Assembly (NCBI GenBank): GCA_036936605.1
Contig: JAUPFV010000004.1
Span: 136,037,473 to 136,101,472, forward strand
Direction of reading: 5' to 3'
Origin: Limnanthes douglasii subsp. nivea
Lineage: Eukaryota; Streptophyta; Magnoliopsida; Brassicales; Limnanthaceae
DNA length: 64,000 nt
A model generated the notes under the pieces. It was not told where the DNA came from. It searched no databases and saw only the letters and a list, made by a program, of their open reading frames with translations. The position numbers were made by a program, and so were the translations under genes. Shown one piece after another: positions 1 through 10,447 of the stretch (position 1 is its first letter; each line of letters starts with the position of its first letter).

Positions 1-2
1 GC

Positions 3-694
3 ACCGAGCAAAAGGACAATGTAAACCACTGGACGTTGCTCGTCATCGACGTCGACGACAGGACAATTTCAAACTACAACTCGCTTCTGCCTAAGCTTCA
101 TGCCACAGACATGACCACAAGGACACCTGGACTACTGGTAAATATTCCAAACTATACACTTAATTGTGAACACATTTTAAGTATGCAAGCTACAAACTGA
201 GTTCTGGTATGCTGCAAATTGTGAGTAAATAAGTTGTTTTTCGCAGCCTGTCCATAACTCAATTCGCAGCCTGTCCATAACACAATTCGCAGCCTGTCCA
301 TGTTGGATTGGCTGTCATATAATTCGCAGCATAAGGTGCGAATTGTGTTGGATTCATTGTCATATAATTCGCAGCCTAATGATGCGAATTGTATGTCACC
401 AACTGTTTTTTTGTGCATATTCCTAACACTAATTACTATACACAGATCAAATATTTGTTGGATAGAGAATTCCTACCCAAATATAGCACAGGGTGGAAGG
501 TGAAGGTGGAAAGAGGCATCCCACAACAAAAGCGAGGCACCGTGGACTGTGGTGTCTTCGTCTGCAAATATGGAAGGGATATTATTCAGCATGGAACATT
601 GCAGAGAAAATACGATGCAGTTATAGTAACTGCCTTCAGAACAGAAATGTTCTATTTCTTTTTAAATGACAAAGACACCATCAAATATGGCTGA
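3..694 (+). pseudogene. Ulp1-like cysteine protease (peptidase C48), C-terminal two exons of an element gene
   Basis: Two in-phase exons are visible, 3..137 and 446..694, joined by a GT-AG intron full of the TTCGCA motif. The first encodes an HWTLLVID segment, which fits the catalytic His and Asp region of the C48 family. The second encodes the Gln stretch (IPQQKRGTVDCGVFVCKYG) with the catalytic Cys in DCG, and stops at 692-694. The family cleaves SUMO or SUMO-like conjugates, and such domains are common cargo in plant MULEs (the Kaonashi/Ulp-like group). The N-terminal part lies left of the window, but the homologous gene in MULE B (14.1-16.9 kb) probably shows it. The visible part has no disabling change, so the pseudogene status is only precautionary: the full gene cannot be seen. 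Confidence 0.75.
138..445 (+). repeat. TTCGCA/TGCGAA motif array in the Ulp1 intron
   Basis: Forward TTCGCA occurs at 240, 263, 286, 323 and 368, and TGCGAA at 337 and 383. The copy at 323 is a complete 20-bp dyad (TTCGCA-N8-TGCGAA); the one at 368 has a 9-bp spacer. The array fills the intron and stops at the exon edges. Confidence 0.9.
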
Positions 695-859
695 TTCGTG
701 TATTGCTTGTAAATACATTAGTTGCTTGTAAATACATCTGTTGTAAATTTTAGTTTTGTTGTGCATACATAAACAAATTACAATTTCAGAAATTTGAATA
801 TTCCTTATCTTATAGATCGCATCATAACCTGATATATAATGATTGATTATGATCCTGGT

Positions 860-985
860 ATGTATGAACAGTTCGCAGCCTAACTTATATCAAATAGTTC
901 GCAGCCTAACCTGAGAGATGGTTATCACTACACATACAATTCGCAGCCTGGTATACCAGCTTAAAACCAGTTCGCAGCCTGGTGC
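860..985 (+). repeat. TTCGCAGCC motif array, intergenic in MULE A
   Basis: Four forward copies at 872, 898, 940 and 971 lie between the Ulp1-like gene and the small acidic ORF. None has an intact TGCGAA half. Confidence 0.85.
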
Positions 986-1151
986 ATAAATAAAATATTA
1001 AAAATACAAAGTACAAGGATACGAACAGGTTGTGGCTTATGCCTTGGTAAACGTTTTCTACATTGATCACACAAAAAACAATCTAATCAAGTACATAATT
1101 CATTAAATGCTGATTGGACATGGAGGCTATGTAATGATCACCTCATTTCCT

Positions 1152-1159
1152 TATAAATA
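1152..1159 (+). promoter_or_regulatory. TATA box for the small acidic ORF
   Basis: TATAAATA lies 91 bp upstream of the ATG at 1243, in a normal position for a plant core promoter with a leader of about 60 bases. Confidence 0.5.
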
Positions 1160-1242
1160 CCTCTAGTAACCAAAGGCTAACTTTACACCAAACTCTATAT
1201 TTTTTTTAAAACACCTCTTCTTCTCTTCGAATTCAAACAGCC

Positions 1243-1716
1243 ATGTCTTCCACCACAACAACAACCACCTCATACTCAAACTCTGGTTCACTCGGTTCCC
1301 TGGGTGACTCCTGGTTATCCTTAACAGTTAACTGGAGTGATGAGTTGATCATGCCAGCAGCACCACCCCCCAGCCCAGTCTTTGTTTTTGGGTTAGACGT
1401 ATATGATGACTACTACTCAGCTGACTCTCAACCATTGGAAGTTGTTCCACAGGTTGCTGCTGAACCTCAGCCAGAACAGGTTCCAATGCTTCCTGCTGCA
1501 CCTCAGCCAGAGGTTCGAAACAACAAAAGGAAGAGGGAAGACGAAGCTGGTCCATCAAGGACAAAAATTTTAAGAATGATGGACGTAGATGTTGAAGTTT
1601 AAGAGAAAGTGGAAGAGAAAAAGAAAGTCGAAGACAAAGAGGAGAAAGACAAAGATGATCAGCACAAAGAGGAGAAAGAGGAAACAGTTGGTGATGAATC
1701 CTCTACCAACTGCTAG
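1243..1716 (+). pseudogene. small acidic element ORF, function unknown
   Basis: The ORF runs from ATG 1243 to TAA at 1600-1602 (119 aa). The same frame stays open past that stop to a TAG at 1714-1716, adding a Glu/Lys/Asp-rich tail, so the TAA may be a late nonsense change. The N-terminus is Ser/Thr-rich (MSSTTTTTTSYSNSGS), the middle is Pro/Gln-rich, and a basic patch (NNKRKRED) could act as a nuclear signal. No enzymatic motif is visible. It lies between the Ulp1-like gene and the transposase in MULE A; the corresponding region of MULE B has been deleted. A second or third gene is usual in VANDAL-type MULEs, but I cannot assign this one to a known family. Confidence 0.5.
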
Positions 1717-1939
1717 AGTTGGTATTTGTTTTTTTAAAATGCAACTAACTAGCACCAGTAGCTTGTAGTGATATGTGTAAACAGTTGTTAGTTTCTGGAA
1801 ATATTGTAATCCTCCTTTTTGTAATCCAACTTGTAATCCTCCTTTTTGTAATCCAAATACATTTTGTACATCATTCGCATGTTAACCTGCTATATTACTC
1901 ATTTTCAACCTTACTGAATATCCTGGTATTTTATTAAAT

Positions 1940-2180
1940 AACAATTCGCAGCTTATCACATGACAAATATCAGGACTCCTAACTGATCTCCATTCGTATC
2001 ACAATTCTGGCCCTAATTCGCAGCCTATCATGCGAAACGTAAGATATGATAAATGTTTGATATGATTTTACCAATGATTCGCACCCTGTTAAAATCTCAC
2101 ATAATTATACATAATTCGCATGTAATCCTGATAGATGTTTGTAACAAACACCAACGTATTGTACATACTTCGCAGCACAG
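1940..2180 (+). repeat. TTCGCA motif array downstream of mudrA in MULE A
   Basis: Forward copies at 1945, 2017, 2078, 2115 and 2169. The one at 2017 is a full 20-bp dyad with TGCGAA at 2031. The array lies between the stop codons of the convergent small ORF and the transposase. Confidence 0.88.
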
Positions 2181-2288
2181 GATGTGAAATGATTACAACT
2201 CCAATAGTAGCAAATACAAAAACACAGGAATGTACAAATGTTTAGTTTGCTGTACAGAACAATAACTATGCTAAAAAAATAAATGTCC

Positions 2289-4840
2289 TTAAACTGGAAC
2301 ATTACAAGTCCTCCGGTTATGGCCTGATTTCGAACATCGGCCACACCTTAACTTCTTGGTTGAGATTTCTCCTCTAGAAGGGATTCGCTTTTTCTTAGGC
2401 CTTCCGGAGCGTCTCTTAACGTTCGGAGGCAGAACTTCAACAAAAGAAGGATCGTTAGCGCTGGACCCTTCGGCGAAATCAGTTATAGCTGGTATGCTGA
2501 AAGAGTAACTTTCCCTGTAATTCTTAACCGTAAAGAAGGGTTCTATTACAGTCAATGGATCTTGGTCGGTGTATTGTAATGCCGCTAGAGCATGAGCACA
2601 TGGAAAACACTCTTGTTGCCATGATCCGCATGAACATTTGAAATCTAACAGATTAACAACAGCCACAGAAGTCGAAAAGACTTCGAACATGGCGGAAGAG
2701 GACTTACGTACTACCCAACTTCGGCACATGTAAACATTCTGCTTTAGCTTCTTCTCGTACTCGGGAACCAAATTAGTACTCCAGCTGAGACCTTCTTCGT
2801 ATCTCCGTGAAACCTGAGTCATAAGCAAGACTCTAATCCAATCAATAAACTCAACAATTGGTAAGCCGCAATATTTTTTAATCTGATTGTTAAACGATTC
2901 AGCTGCGGTAGAAGCCATAGAGCCATATCGCTTCCCTTTTACGTAAGCCTGCACATACTTTTCAGGGGGTAAATTTGCAAGAAAATCACTCATTCTCTCA
3001 CCACATTCACATAGAAAACCTGTTAGTATATCTTTAAACAGCTCTTGACTGGGAGCATAAGCAAGACGGTGGAAGAAACTCAACATCTTTTTTTTATACT
3101 CCCTGTTAATATGTTCCAGTTTGGCTCTCAAATTTTGCATGAGATGGAAATAACAGTACGCATGATAGCAGTTTGGATACAAGACATAAACAACATTAAG
3201 AATACCAGAATGACGGTCTGAAATAAATGTGATCTGGCGATCCAGCAAATGTGGTTTCAAACACCCCAAAAACCACATCCAATTGTCCCAATCTTCAATG
3301 CTAACTACACCAACAGCAACAGGGAATAGTCTTGGAAAAAGGCAGATCAAATAAACACTACAACAGTATGCAAACGTTTAAAAATTGTAAACAATTCGCA
3401 TGCTGTCCTGGAACAATTCGCAGCTTGTCATGCGAAATATGTGTGACATTTTAATTGATCATGCAAACAGTTCGCATCTTGGCATGTGAATTCGCAGCTT
3501 GTGGAAACTTTAAATAATACCTAACTCAAGCTGTGATGTAAGTACAGTTTACTCAGCATAATACCTAATTCGCAGCCTCAACTGCGAAATGTGAGGATCA
3601 CAACCCTGCTTAATTCGCATCACCAGCTGCAAATTACATCAGCATTTTCACACAAAAACATCGTTCATTAACTAGATAAATGTAACTAACCGTTGTTTCC
3701 GTCCTTTGCTACAGCAGTGAGCAATGTACCCTTGTACTTGCCATATAAGTGGGTTCCATCGACAAACAACATTGGACGGCATGAATGAAAACCACTAAGG
3801 GACGAACCGAATGCTACAAAACAGCGCTTGAATCGGTTTACAGCTGACAACTCCAACTGGCAGTCTGAAGTAATATCCCGGCTCTTCAAGCGTTTGAAGT
3901 ATCTGCTTAGTAAACTAAAAGAACTTGAACTATCTCCAAAAACTCCCCTCCTAGCCTTCTCTAAAGCATTCCATGACAAACGATAAGAGATGTCAAGACC
4001 GTAATCTTGTTTGACAGTCGATTGTATGGTTTTGGCTGTCAACGAATGGCAGGTCCGGAGAGAATCCTGAATTTCCTCTGCAATCAAATCTGATGTCAAA
4101 TGCCTGTGCCGCTTATGCTTATGCTTCTGGGAGAAAACAGGACTGCAAGTATGGTACGGGAAATGCTTCTTGATCGTCATAAGGTCGGTGCTTGAGTCAA
4201 TAGATGCATAAACCCTCCATTTGCACCAGCTTGTGAGCTTATTTTCACAATAAGCAGTGATCTTATTTGTTGTGTTGTGCAGGTATTTGAAAGAAAAACC
4301 ATGCTCTAACGCAAACTTGCACAAGGATACCCTCAGACCGGCAGCACCTTCTTCAAAAGCTTGACCCACCCCTGTAATAGCATCAGCCCAACCAGCAGTA
4401 GCAAGTTATTTTTTCCTCTGATCAGAATTAACTAAACCGTTACTACTCTCCCCGCTAACTAGTTGATCAAGAGATGGTTCTCCCAAAATCAAGCTACGCT
4501 CTTTACGCTTACCACCAGAATCTTTACCACCAGAGCTCTTATCAACAGAACTTTTATTACTAGAACCCTTATCGAAGACGTGTTGTTCTATGAGAAAACT
4601 AACCCGTTTTAAACGCTCCAAATCAAGATATAACACCAACCCAACAAAATCATTCTGGTTATTAAAGAAACAATTATTGTGATCCCCGCAGGAGTAAGTA
4701 ATTAGGTACTCACCTGTGGCAAGCTCCTCCCATGTGTTCTCTACATAAGCTTGGATACTTTCGAAGCTTTCAAACTCCGTGAAAGGTACAATTGCAGTTT
4801 GGTGACCATATTTAAAAATACAAACTCGTGATTTAGATAT
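2289..4840 (-). pseudogene. MULE A transposase (mudrA-like), nearly intact
   Basis: Exon 1 is 3691..4840 and exon 2 is 2289..3331 (minus strand). The order is: PB1-like N-terminus, MuDR-type DNA-binding segment (FALEHGFSFKYLHNTTNK), catalytic DDE core with FVDGTHLYGKYKG (first Asp), FISDRHSG (second Asp), CYFHLMQ and TAAESFNNQI (Glu), then a SWIM zinc motif (CSCGSW..CFPCAHA) and a terminal CCHC knuckle (CGRCSKSGHNRRTC). Three changes disable it relative to copy B. The start codon is ATA where B has ATG at 26682. CAA has become TAA near 4409. The intron acceptor reads CAA|G where B reads CAG|G. All three are C-to-T or G-to-A transitions. Otherwise the frame is open to the end. The intron carries a motif array. 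Confidence 0.85.
3390..3635 (+). repeat. TTCGCA/TGCGAA motif array in the mudrA intron (copy A)
   Basis: Forward copies at 3395, 3417, 3471, 3491, 3569 and 3613; reverse halves at 3431 and 3583 complete 20-bp dyads at 3417 and 3569. It is homologous to the array at 25.26-25.48 kb. The motif faces + although the transposase gene faces -. Confidence 0.9.
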
Positions 4841-4914
4841 CTCTTAACCTGGACAATACAAGTTATTTGTTATTAGTCACAAAAACTAGGTGCAAAATAT
4901 TTACTACTGCATCA

Positions 4915-5175
4915 AACAATTCGCATCCTAAGGTGCGAATTGTGTATACCTACACGATCTATTCGCATATTGTCCTAATATTTGTAGGTAACAAAGTCTT
5001 GACATTTGTTATTAGTCACAAAAACTGTGCAGATTATTTACTGCACCATCAAACAATTCGCATCATAACCTGTGAATTATGTACATACATCGAGTAATTC
5101 GCAGCCTGTCCTGATATTTGTGTATATCTACATAGAGCTATTCGCAGCCTGTCCTGATATTTCTATGTAACACCG
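4915..5175 (+). repeat. TTCGCA motif array upstream of mudrA (copy A)
   Basis: Forward copies at 4920, 4962, 5057, 5098 and 5141; the first is a complete dyad with TGCGAA at 4934. Several others continue into CTGTCCTGATAT, with TGATAT sitting exactly where TGCGAA would be. The array precedes the transposase start, in its leader or a leader intron. Confidence 0.88.
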
Positions 5176-5715
5176 GTCCTGATATTTGTTTCGAAATACA
5201 ATACTCTAACTGACCTAAAAACTCGTAATCTACACATTCAAGACAAAACTAAAGCACTACCAAATTAGAATATAACATCAGAAAACAAGGACGTAACTAT
5301 ATAACGAACAATATTAACTAAACAATAACAGATCACTATAACAAAAAAAACAGAGAAAAGCTCGAAATCAGGCAATGGCATCTAAAAACAGTAGAATAGA
5401 ACCTATTCCAACAGAGAAAACGAATAAAAAACTTCGAAATCGGTAGGTAATTACCTAAAAAGCTCGCAACACGATTACTTGTAAGCTATAAGATTCCAAA
5501 AAGCGACGATCAACTCCTGTACGTATAAAACAGAGGTTAGACAGGTCTAACACAACAACTTACATAAAGAAACAAACCTTTAGCAGCTTCCGATCACCGG
5601 AAAATGTGATTTCAACCCAGCTCGTGGTGGTTGGTAGGGTTAGGTGGTTAGAGTGGCTAACAAATTCAAATCTTCAAAAAGCTAGAAAAAATAGAAAGAA
5701 AACAGAAAATAACGT
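5176..5715 (-). other. transposase leader and promoter-proximal region of MULE A
   Basis: No coding potential is visible. The segment is almost identical to 27.10-27.64 kb in MULE B, which shows common descent. It probably holds untranslated exon and intron sequence of the minus-strand transposase gene. Confidence 0.5.
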
Positions 5716-5871
5716 TTATATAGTGGGTTAAGGGTAGTTAGGGTATTAAAATAAAATTAGGTTGTAAGTGACAATAAGGTAGTTGAGATGGGTATTAAGT
5801 AACAATTGATCAAACCTTGGGTGGTAAGAGACAATTGAATAGTTGAGTGGGTACTTTAAGTACAATTTCCC
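5716..5871 (-). repeat. right terminal inverted repeat of MULE A
   Basis: Matches 27640-27793 closely and, inverted and less well, 13199-13325. On the minus strand it ends in CACTATATAAACGTT, a TATA-like element reading inward toward the transposase, as expected for MuDR-type termini that carry promoters. Confidence 0.8.
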
Positions 5872-6582
5872 TACACTTTATATCTCTAGTGACCTTCTAA
5901 TATTATATATAATATATATATAATAAAATTTTGAAATAAAAAATATACTTTCATATTTTATAATTATTTATCTTAATTTTTACTTATGGATTCATGTATT
6001 CGGGTTCATCCAACCGAATTTCACCGCACCATAAAATCTTATATCTAGAGCTATAATACACATAACTTTATACACAAAATTAACGATAAAAGTTACAATA
6101 CGATGTAATTTTTTGGATCAACATAAATATAAAAATATAAATCAGATTTAGGTAAGGTAATTCTTTTTCAAATGGACCTATACAATGATCGACACCAAAT
6201 TGAAATCCCTAACTGGCATGGTTCCAAAATTGGCCGAAAGACTTCACTTTTTGGCTGGTTCAGGTGGGTGAAAATTTTGTACATTTTGCTTGTTTTCCGG
6301 AGAGTCTGGCCCTCGAGAGACAGAGGGCAAGAATAAGATAATGAACTGATCCGTCCGTGACTAATAAGTGTTAAAATTATTATTATTTATAAAAGTTATC
6401 AACTATATATTATAAAATCATTTGCTTTCTTCTTCTCTTCATATTTGGCTATTAAAACCCCTCCGAAAAACCAGTTTCGTATTGGTGGTAAAACTCGGGG
6501 GTTTTCCTTCTTCTTCGTCGTCCTTTCTTCTTCTTGGGAAGAAAGAGAGAAACTAGAGAGAGAAAGAGGAGAAACTACGACG
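5872..6582 (+). other. intergenic DNA and 5' leader of the eIF4B-like gene
   Basis: AT-rich DNA with a short TA run near 5905-5935 and no ORF of note. The last 170 bases are CT- and GA-rich (TTCTTCTTCTCTTC, then AGAGAGAAAGAGGAGAAAC), typical of a plant 5' untranslated leader. A possible TATA sequence (TATATATTATAAAA) lies at about 6401. Confidence 0.5.
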
Positions 6583-9500
6583 ATGTCGAGAAAGAAAGTT
6601 AGTGGCAACACCATGACCCTCAAGGACTTCCATGGCGGTTCTATTCCAGCTGATCTCCCTCTACCTTCAGCCCCTGGTGTGTAAGTTCTCAACTCCCTCC
6701 CCACTTTTTAGGGTTTTTCCTTACAACCTATCCATTGGTATCGTCAAATCCACTCTCTTTTTCTTTGATTTCGCTAATCTTAGATCTGATCATCCAATCT
6801 GATTGTTAAATCTTGATTTTCTTGATGTTTGGAAACCTAAGTTGACTTTTGTGATTGATCATTTTGCTTAGTGCACCTAGGGTTACAGATCGTCCTGTTT
6901 ATGAGCGAACAACTTCGTGGGGAAACCCGATTGGCCGATCTGATCACCGAACCCGACCTCATTCTTCGCATTCAACTAGGCAATTTGATGATAAAACACC
7001 ATTTCTTACCCATACAGCTCAGATTGGTCGTAATTTCGATGAGGATGAGCGTAAGCCACTGGATGGGGTTTCAGGGCCTCGTAGAACCATTAGTGACGAC
7101 AGTTTTAGGGTGATTCCTGTTCGTGTGGAGCCCAAACAAGAGTCTGTTATAAGTGGAAGGGTAGCAGTTCGACCTGGATTGGTAGGGTCTAGTGAGGCAG
7201 TGAGTTCCTATGCTGGAAAGGTTAGTGAAGTGACTAATGCTGGGTTGAATTCTCAGACTGTAGGAGGCAATAGCGGGCATTCTGTTTCTGGGAATGCTTG
7301 GGGTGTGAATAGGCAGTCTACTCAGGGTTTCAGTGAACCTGTTCAATCTCCCTGGGTTGGGCAAGCTGCTGGTTCGAAGTTAGTAAATGCCAGTGCGCTC
7401 GATAAGGTCTCCTCTGGTAGATGGCAGTCGAAACATGCTGCAGATGTTGAGGTCGTTAAGCATTCAGAGCCAGACAATGGCTTGCATGTCAAGAAGTACA
7501 ATGAATTAGACAACAAGATCAGTTTGGTGGGTGGAAGGGAATATTCTGATGGAATTTTGGGTAAGCAGGGTTTAAAAATCGAAGAAGGGGTTTCTGGTGG
7601 AAGAAAGGAAGTACGAGATTACGAGAGGACTCGGTCTACTTATTTGGACAATAAAGATTGGAAACAAGCTACTCATACTGATGGCAAGTTTGGGGGGTCT
7701 AAGATGCAACAAGCAGTGGCTGCAGAAGTGTCAGACCGCCCAAAGTTAAAGTTACTTCCGCGGACAAAGCCACTAGAGGATCTGGACCAATCTGTGCATT
7801 TTCCTAAGCAGGTTAGATAGCATTAGATTGTGAGATTTCTTATAAATGCATATATCACTTGCATGAAGTTGCTTGGTATCAACTGAGGTAACTCGTGTTT
7901 GGTTTGTTACATGTAGGTTGAAAGTGAAACTGGATCACATGGAAATGTGAATCCTCCAAGGCCTGTTCCTGCGGGCAACGAGACTTTGAACCAGCCAGTG
8001 GAGCGTCCTAAACTGAATCTAAAGCCCCGAGTGCAGCAGCATCAACAATCAGAAGATCAGATTGAAGGGGGGAGGTTGGTACTTCTATATATCTAAACGT
8101 TGACCCTTTTATATGTCGGTGCTTCTACAAATCTATGTATGTGTTTAGATGATGGATGCAGATTTAGAAGTGAATTTAGTCATAGTCAAATGATAACCTT
8201 CAAACTTTCATGGCTTTTAGTTTAGAGAAAATGATATCCCAAGGAATAATTGTATATATGTATCTTAAACATGGAGGTCCGGTATGCTATATGTGTATTC
8301 GAGATGCTAGAGATGTTGGATTCTTGGAGTTTGTACTTGGAATTTATTATTGAATGTTTCTGGTTAGACTCCTAATGGTTCCAAGTGATTATTGGATTTC
8401 CCCTTTTCTTTATTTTTCAGTTTAAATTGTTATATTTACATAATTTGGTACAACTCATGGAAATTCTTGCTATATCTACTGATAACTTTCTTCAGTAGTT
8501 TATTACCGACAGTTCTTTCTTACGCAAACATAATTGATGTATGGGCTATTACTGTAAGAATTATATTGAAGTGGTCTTTATTCTTTCTTGTTAGTTTAAA
8601 AGATAAGCCTTATTGCCTTTTTGAGTATGTGGTATTTATTCACACTGTCTTTTGCTCATGCAGAAATGCAGTCTTTGGCGGTGCTCGGCCTCGAGAACTG
8701 GTGAGTCGATACGTCCTATAGCATATAGGCATCTTGTTTTTTAGCTGGGTTGCTGTTAGAAGAAATGACCTGGTTTGTTTGTCTCTAAGAGTGGAAGAAT
8801 GGAATTGCATAGTTTGTTTCCCAAGAGTGAAAAAATGGAATCTGTCTGAGAAGGCTCTTTGTGTATCTTCTTTAGCAGTTTCTAGTAGCATCTGGTGAAC
8901 TGTATGCCTAATGACTCTAGTGGCTTAATGTTTTAACCGTTGTGAAATTTGATGTTGATTCTCAGGTTCTAAAGGAACGTGGGATCGACGACGTCGTTAC
9001 CAGCAATCATGACTTGGTACAGAATTCTGAAAGGTTACATACCGCTGAACAAATTTGTAGTCTTTGTTTACTTCCCCTTACGATTCAAGCTTGCATTTCA
9101 TTGTTAATTTTTATTTTATTTTCTAAAGGTTTAGGCATAACACCCCAAAGACTGAGCATGCCATATCATCTCGCCAAGAGAATCCTATTCTTGACCAAAG
9201 AAGTGTAAGGAAATTTGAGAAGAAGGATAAAAGTGATGTTGATAAATCAGATGCACAGAGGAAAAACTGGCGTAATGAAAATAGAAGGAATATCAGGGAG
9301 AATGATAAATTGCAGCAACAACCACAGAAAGAGAGGCACCCGTCCCCTGAAACATGGCGCAAGCCTGTTGTTGAGCAGCCTAAACCAGCATCTCCTGATG
9401 AAAGTGGTCCTCGTAGCCGAAAAGCAGCGTCTGCTGTTGAACTTGCTCAGGCATTTTCAAGATCATTCTCGGACCCAAAAGTCGATCCAAAAGCTGATGA

Positions 9501-9594
9501 TAGGCATTCATCACAACGGGGACTTCCTGGCAGGACTCAGGTTCCTTTTTCCAGGCTTATGAACCCTTCAGTGCAGCAGATTAATGGCTACTGA
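6583..9594 (+). CDS. eIF4B-related protein, host gene, six exons, 588 aa
   Basis: Exons: 6583..6680, 6872..7811, 7917..8074, 8664..8700, 8966..9033, 9129..9594. All have GT-AG borders, phases agree, and the total is 1767 nt with the TGA at 9592-9594. The start is MSRKKVSGNTMTLKDFHGGS, a conserved plant N-terminus. The body is polar, Ser/Gly-rich and probably disordered. Two basic Pro motifs of the form RPKLKLLPR and RPKLNLKPR occur near residues 325-340 and 375-390. A core FGGARPRELVLKERGID spans the exon 4/5 junction near residue 403-420; this FGxARPREEVL-type element is characteristic of plant eIF4B. The C-terminus is rich in Arg, Lys, Gln and Pro. eIF4B stimulates the eIF4A helicase in cytoplasmic translation initiation. 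The name rests on short motifs, so 'eIF4B-related' is safer than eIF4B itself. The gene reads as intact. Confidence 0.85.
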
Positions 9595-10326
9595 GTTTTT
9601 CAGTGTTTCGTCAGAGTATGACTTCCAGAAGATCTTATTGGTGGTTTCTTTGTCTTGTAGCTGATATTGGCTAGAGGTGTTAGTGTTACAAGTTCATCCA
9701 TTTGATCGTATCAGAAATTTTAAAATCGATATGTTCTAGCCGTGATGGTGCCAATTTCTTACATTTGGAATTTTTCTCATTTTACTTTAAAGATGAGGAA
9801 CTGGGTCTGTTGCTGGCTCTAGTCGGATTATACTTTGAGGCTCTTGTGGTACTAGTATATCATGCAATTCTTGATGCAAGGAATTTACATGTCTTCTTTC
9901 TACTGCCTTTTACATTCTTAATATGCTTGCCTATGTGTAAGAGTACTTGGTTAAGTGAGATTATTGTATTGACTGTTGTTAACAAAAGATCATCTCAATT
10001 TCAGTTTCAAGCTTGAGTTTGTCTTTACAAATGCTGTGTACAATAACGAAGCTACATGCACAATAGTTGTAAGATGTACGAATTGAGGAATTAGCTTTCA
10101 ACAGCTTTGATTTGTTTTTTAATAGTGAAGACCACTGATTAAAAGAAGGAAAGTCTTGTGTTTAAATGTATAAAAACCGGATGAAAAGCTATCAAACTGT
10201 GCATTTATGTTCATCTTTTTCTCAAGAATAATTATTTCCCCCTAACATTCAATCATTTTTCTTTATCAATTTCATTTTTTAAATAAATTCAAAACATATT
10301 TTTACATTGTACACGTATTCGTTCTC
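9595..10326 (+). other. 3' region of the eIF4B-like gene and spacer
   Basis: T-rich untranslated sequence follows the stop for several hundred bases. The open frame at 9702-10016 looks like chance: it is hydrophobic, with no recognisable motif and no splice context. Nothing else is seen. Confidence 0.4.
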
Positions 10327-10447
10327 TTTATTTTTTCTACGAACCCATGATATATGCCCTAGCTGCTTTATTTTTTCTACGAACCCGTGATATATGCCCT
10401 AGCTGCTTTATTTTTTCTACGAACCCGTGATATATGCCCTAGCTGCT
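10327..10447. repeat. 40-bp tandem repeat, three copies
   Basis: The unit TTTTCTACGAACCCGTGATA plus about 20 more bases (ending TATGCCCTAGCTG) is repeated three times with one substitution (CATGA or CGTGA). It abuts, and slightly enters, the 3' end of the broken plant-mobile-domain gene, so it may mark the break point of that gene. Confidence 0.8.

Larger units (their letters stand above)
1..5871 (-). mobile_element. MULE A (Ulp1-carrying Mutator-like element), right part
   Basis: The window opens inside this element. Its right end is defined by comparison with MULE B: the sequence just inside 5871 (GGGAAATTGTACTTAAAG on the minus strand) matches the right terminus of B at 27793, and most of 2.7-5.87 kb is nearly identical to 24.6-27.8 kb. 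It holds the end of a Ulp1-protease gene (+), a small acidic ORF (+) and a mudrA-type transposase (-). The left terminus lies outside the window. The nine bases after the right end are TACACTTTA; the same nine bases should precede the unseen left end if the element is complete. Confidence 0.85.

Noticed and set aside
9702..10016. 104-aa ORF downstream of the eIF4B-like gene
   Set aside because: Lies in the probable 3' untranslated region, hydrophobic by T-richness, no motif.
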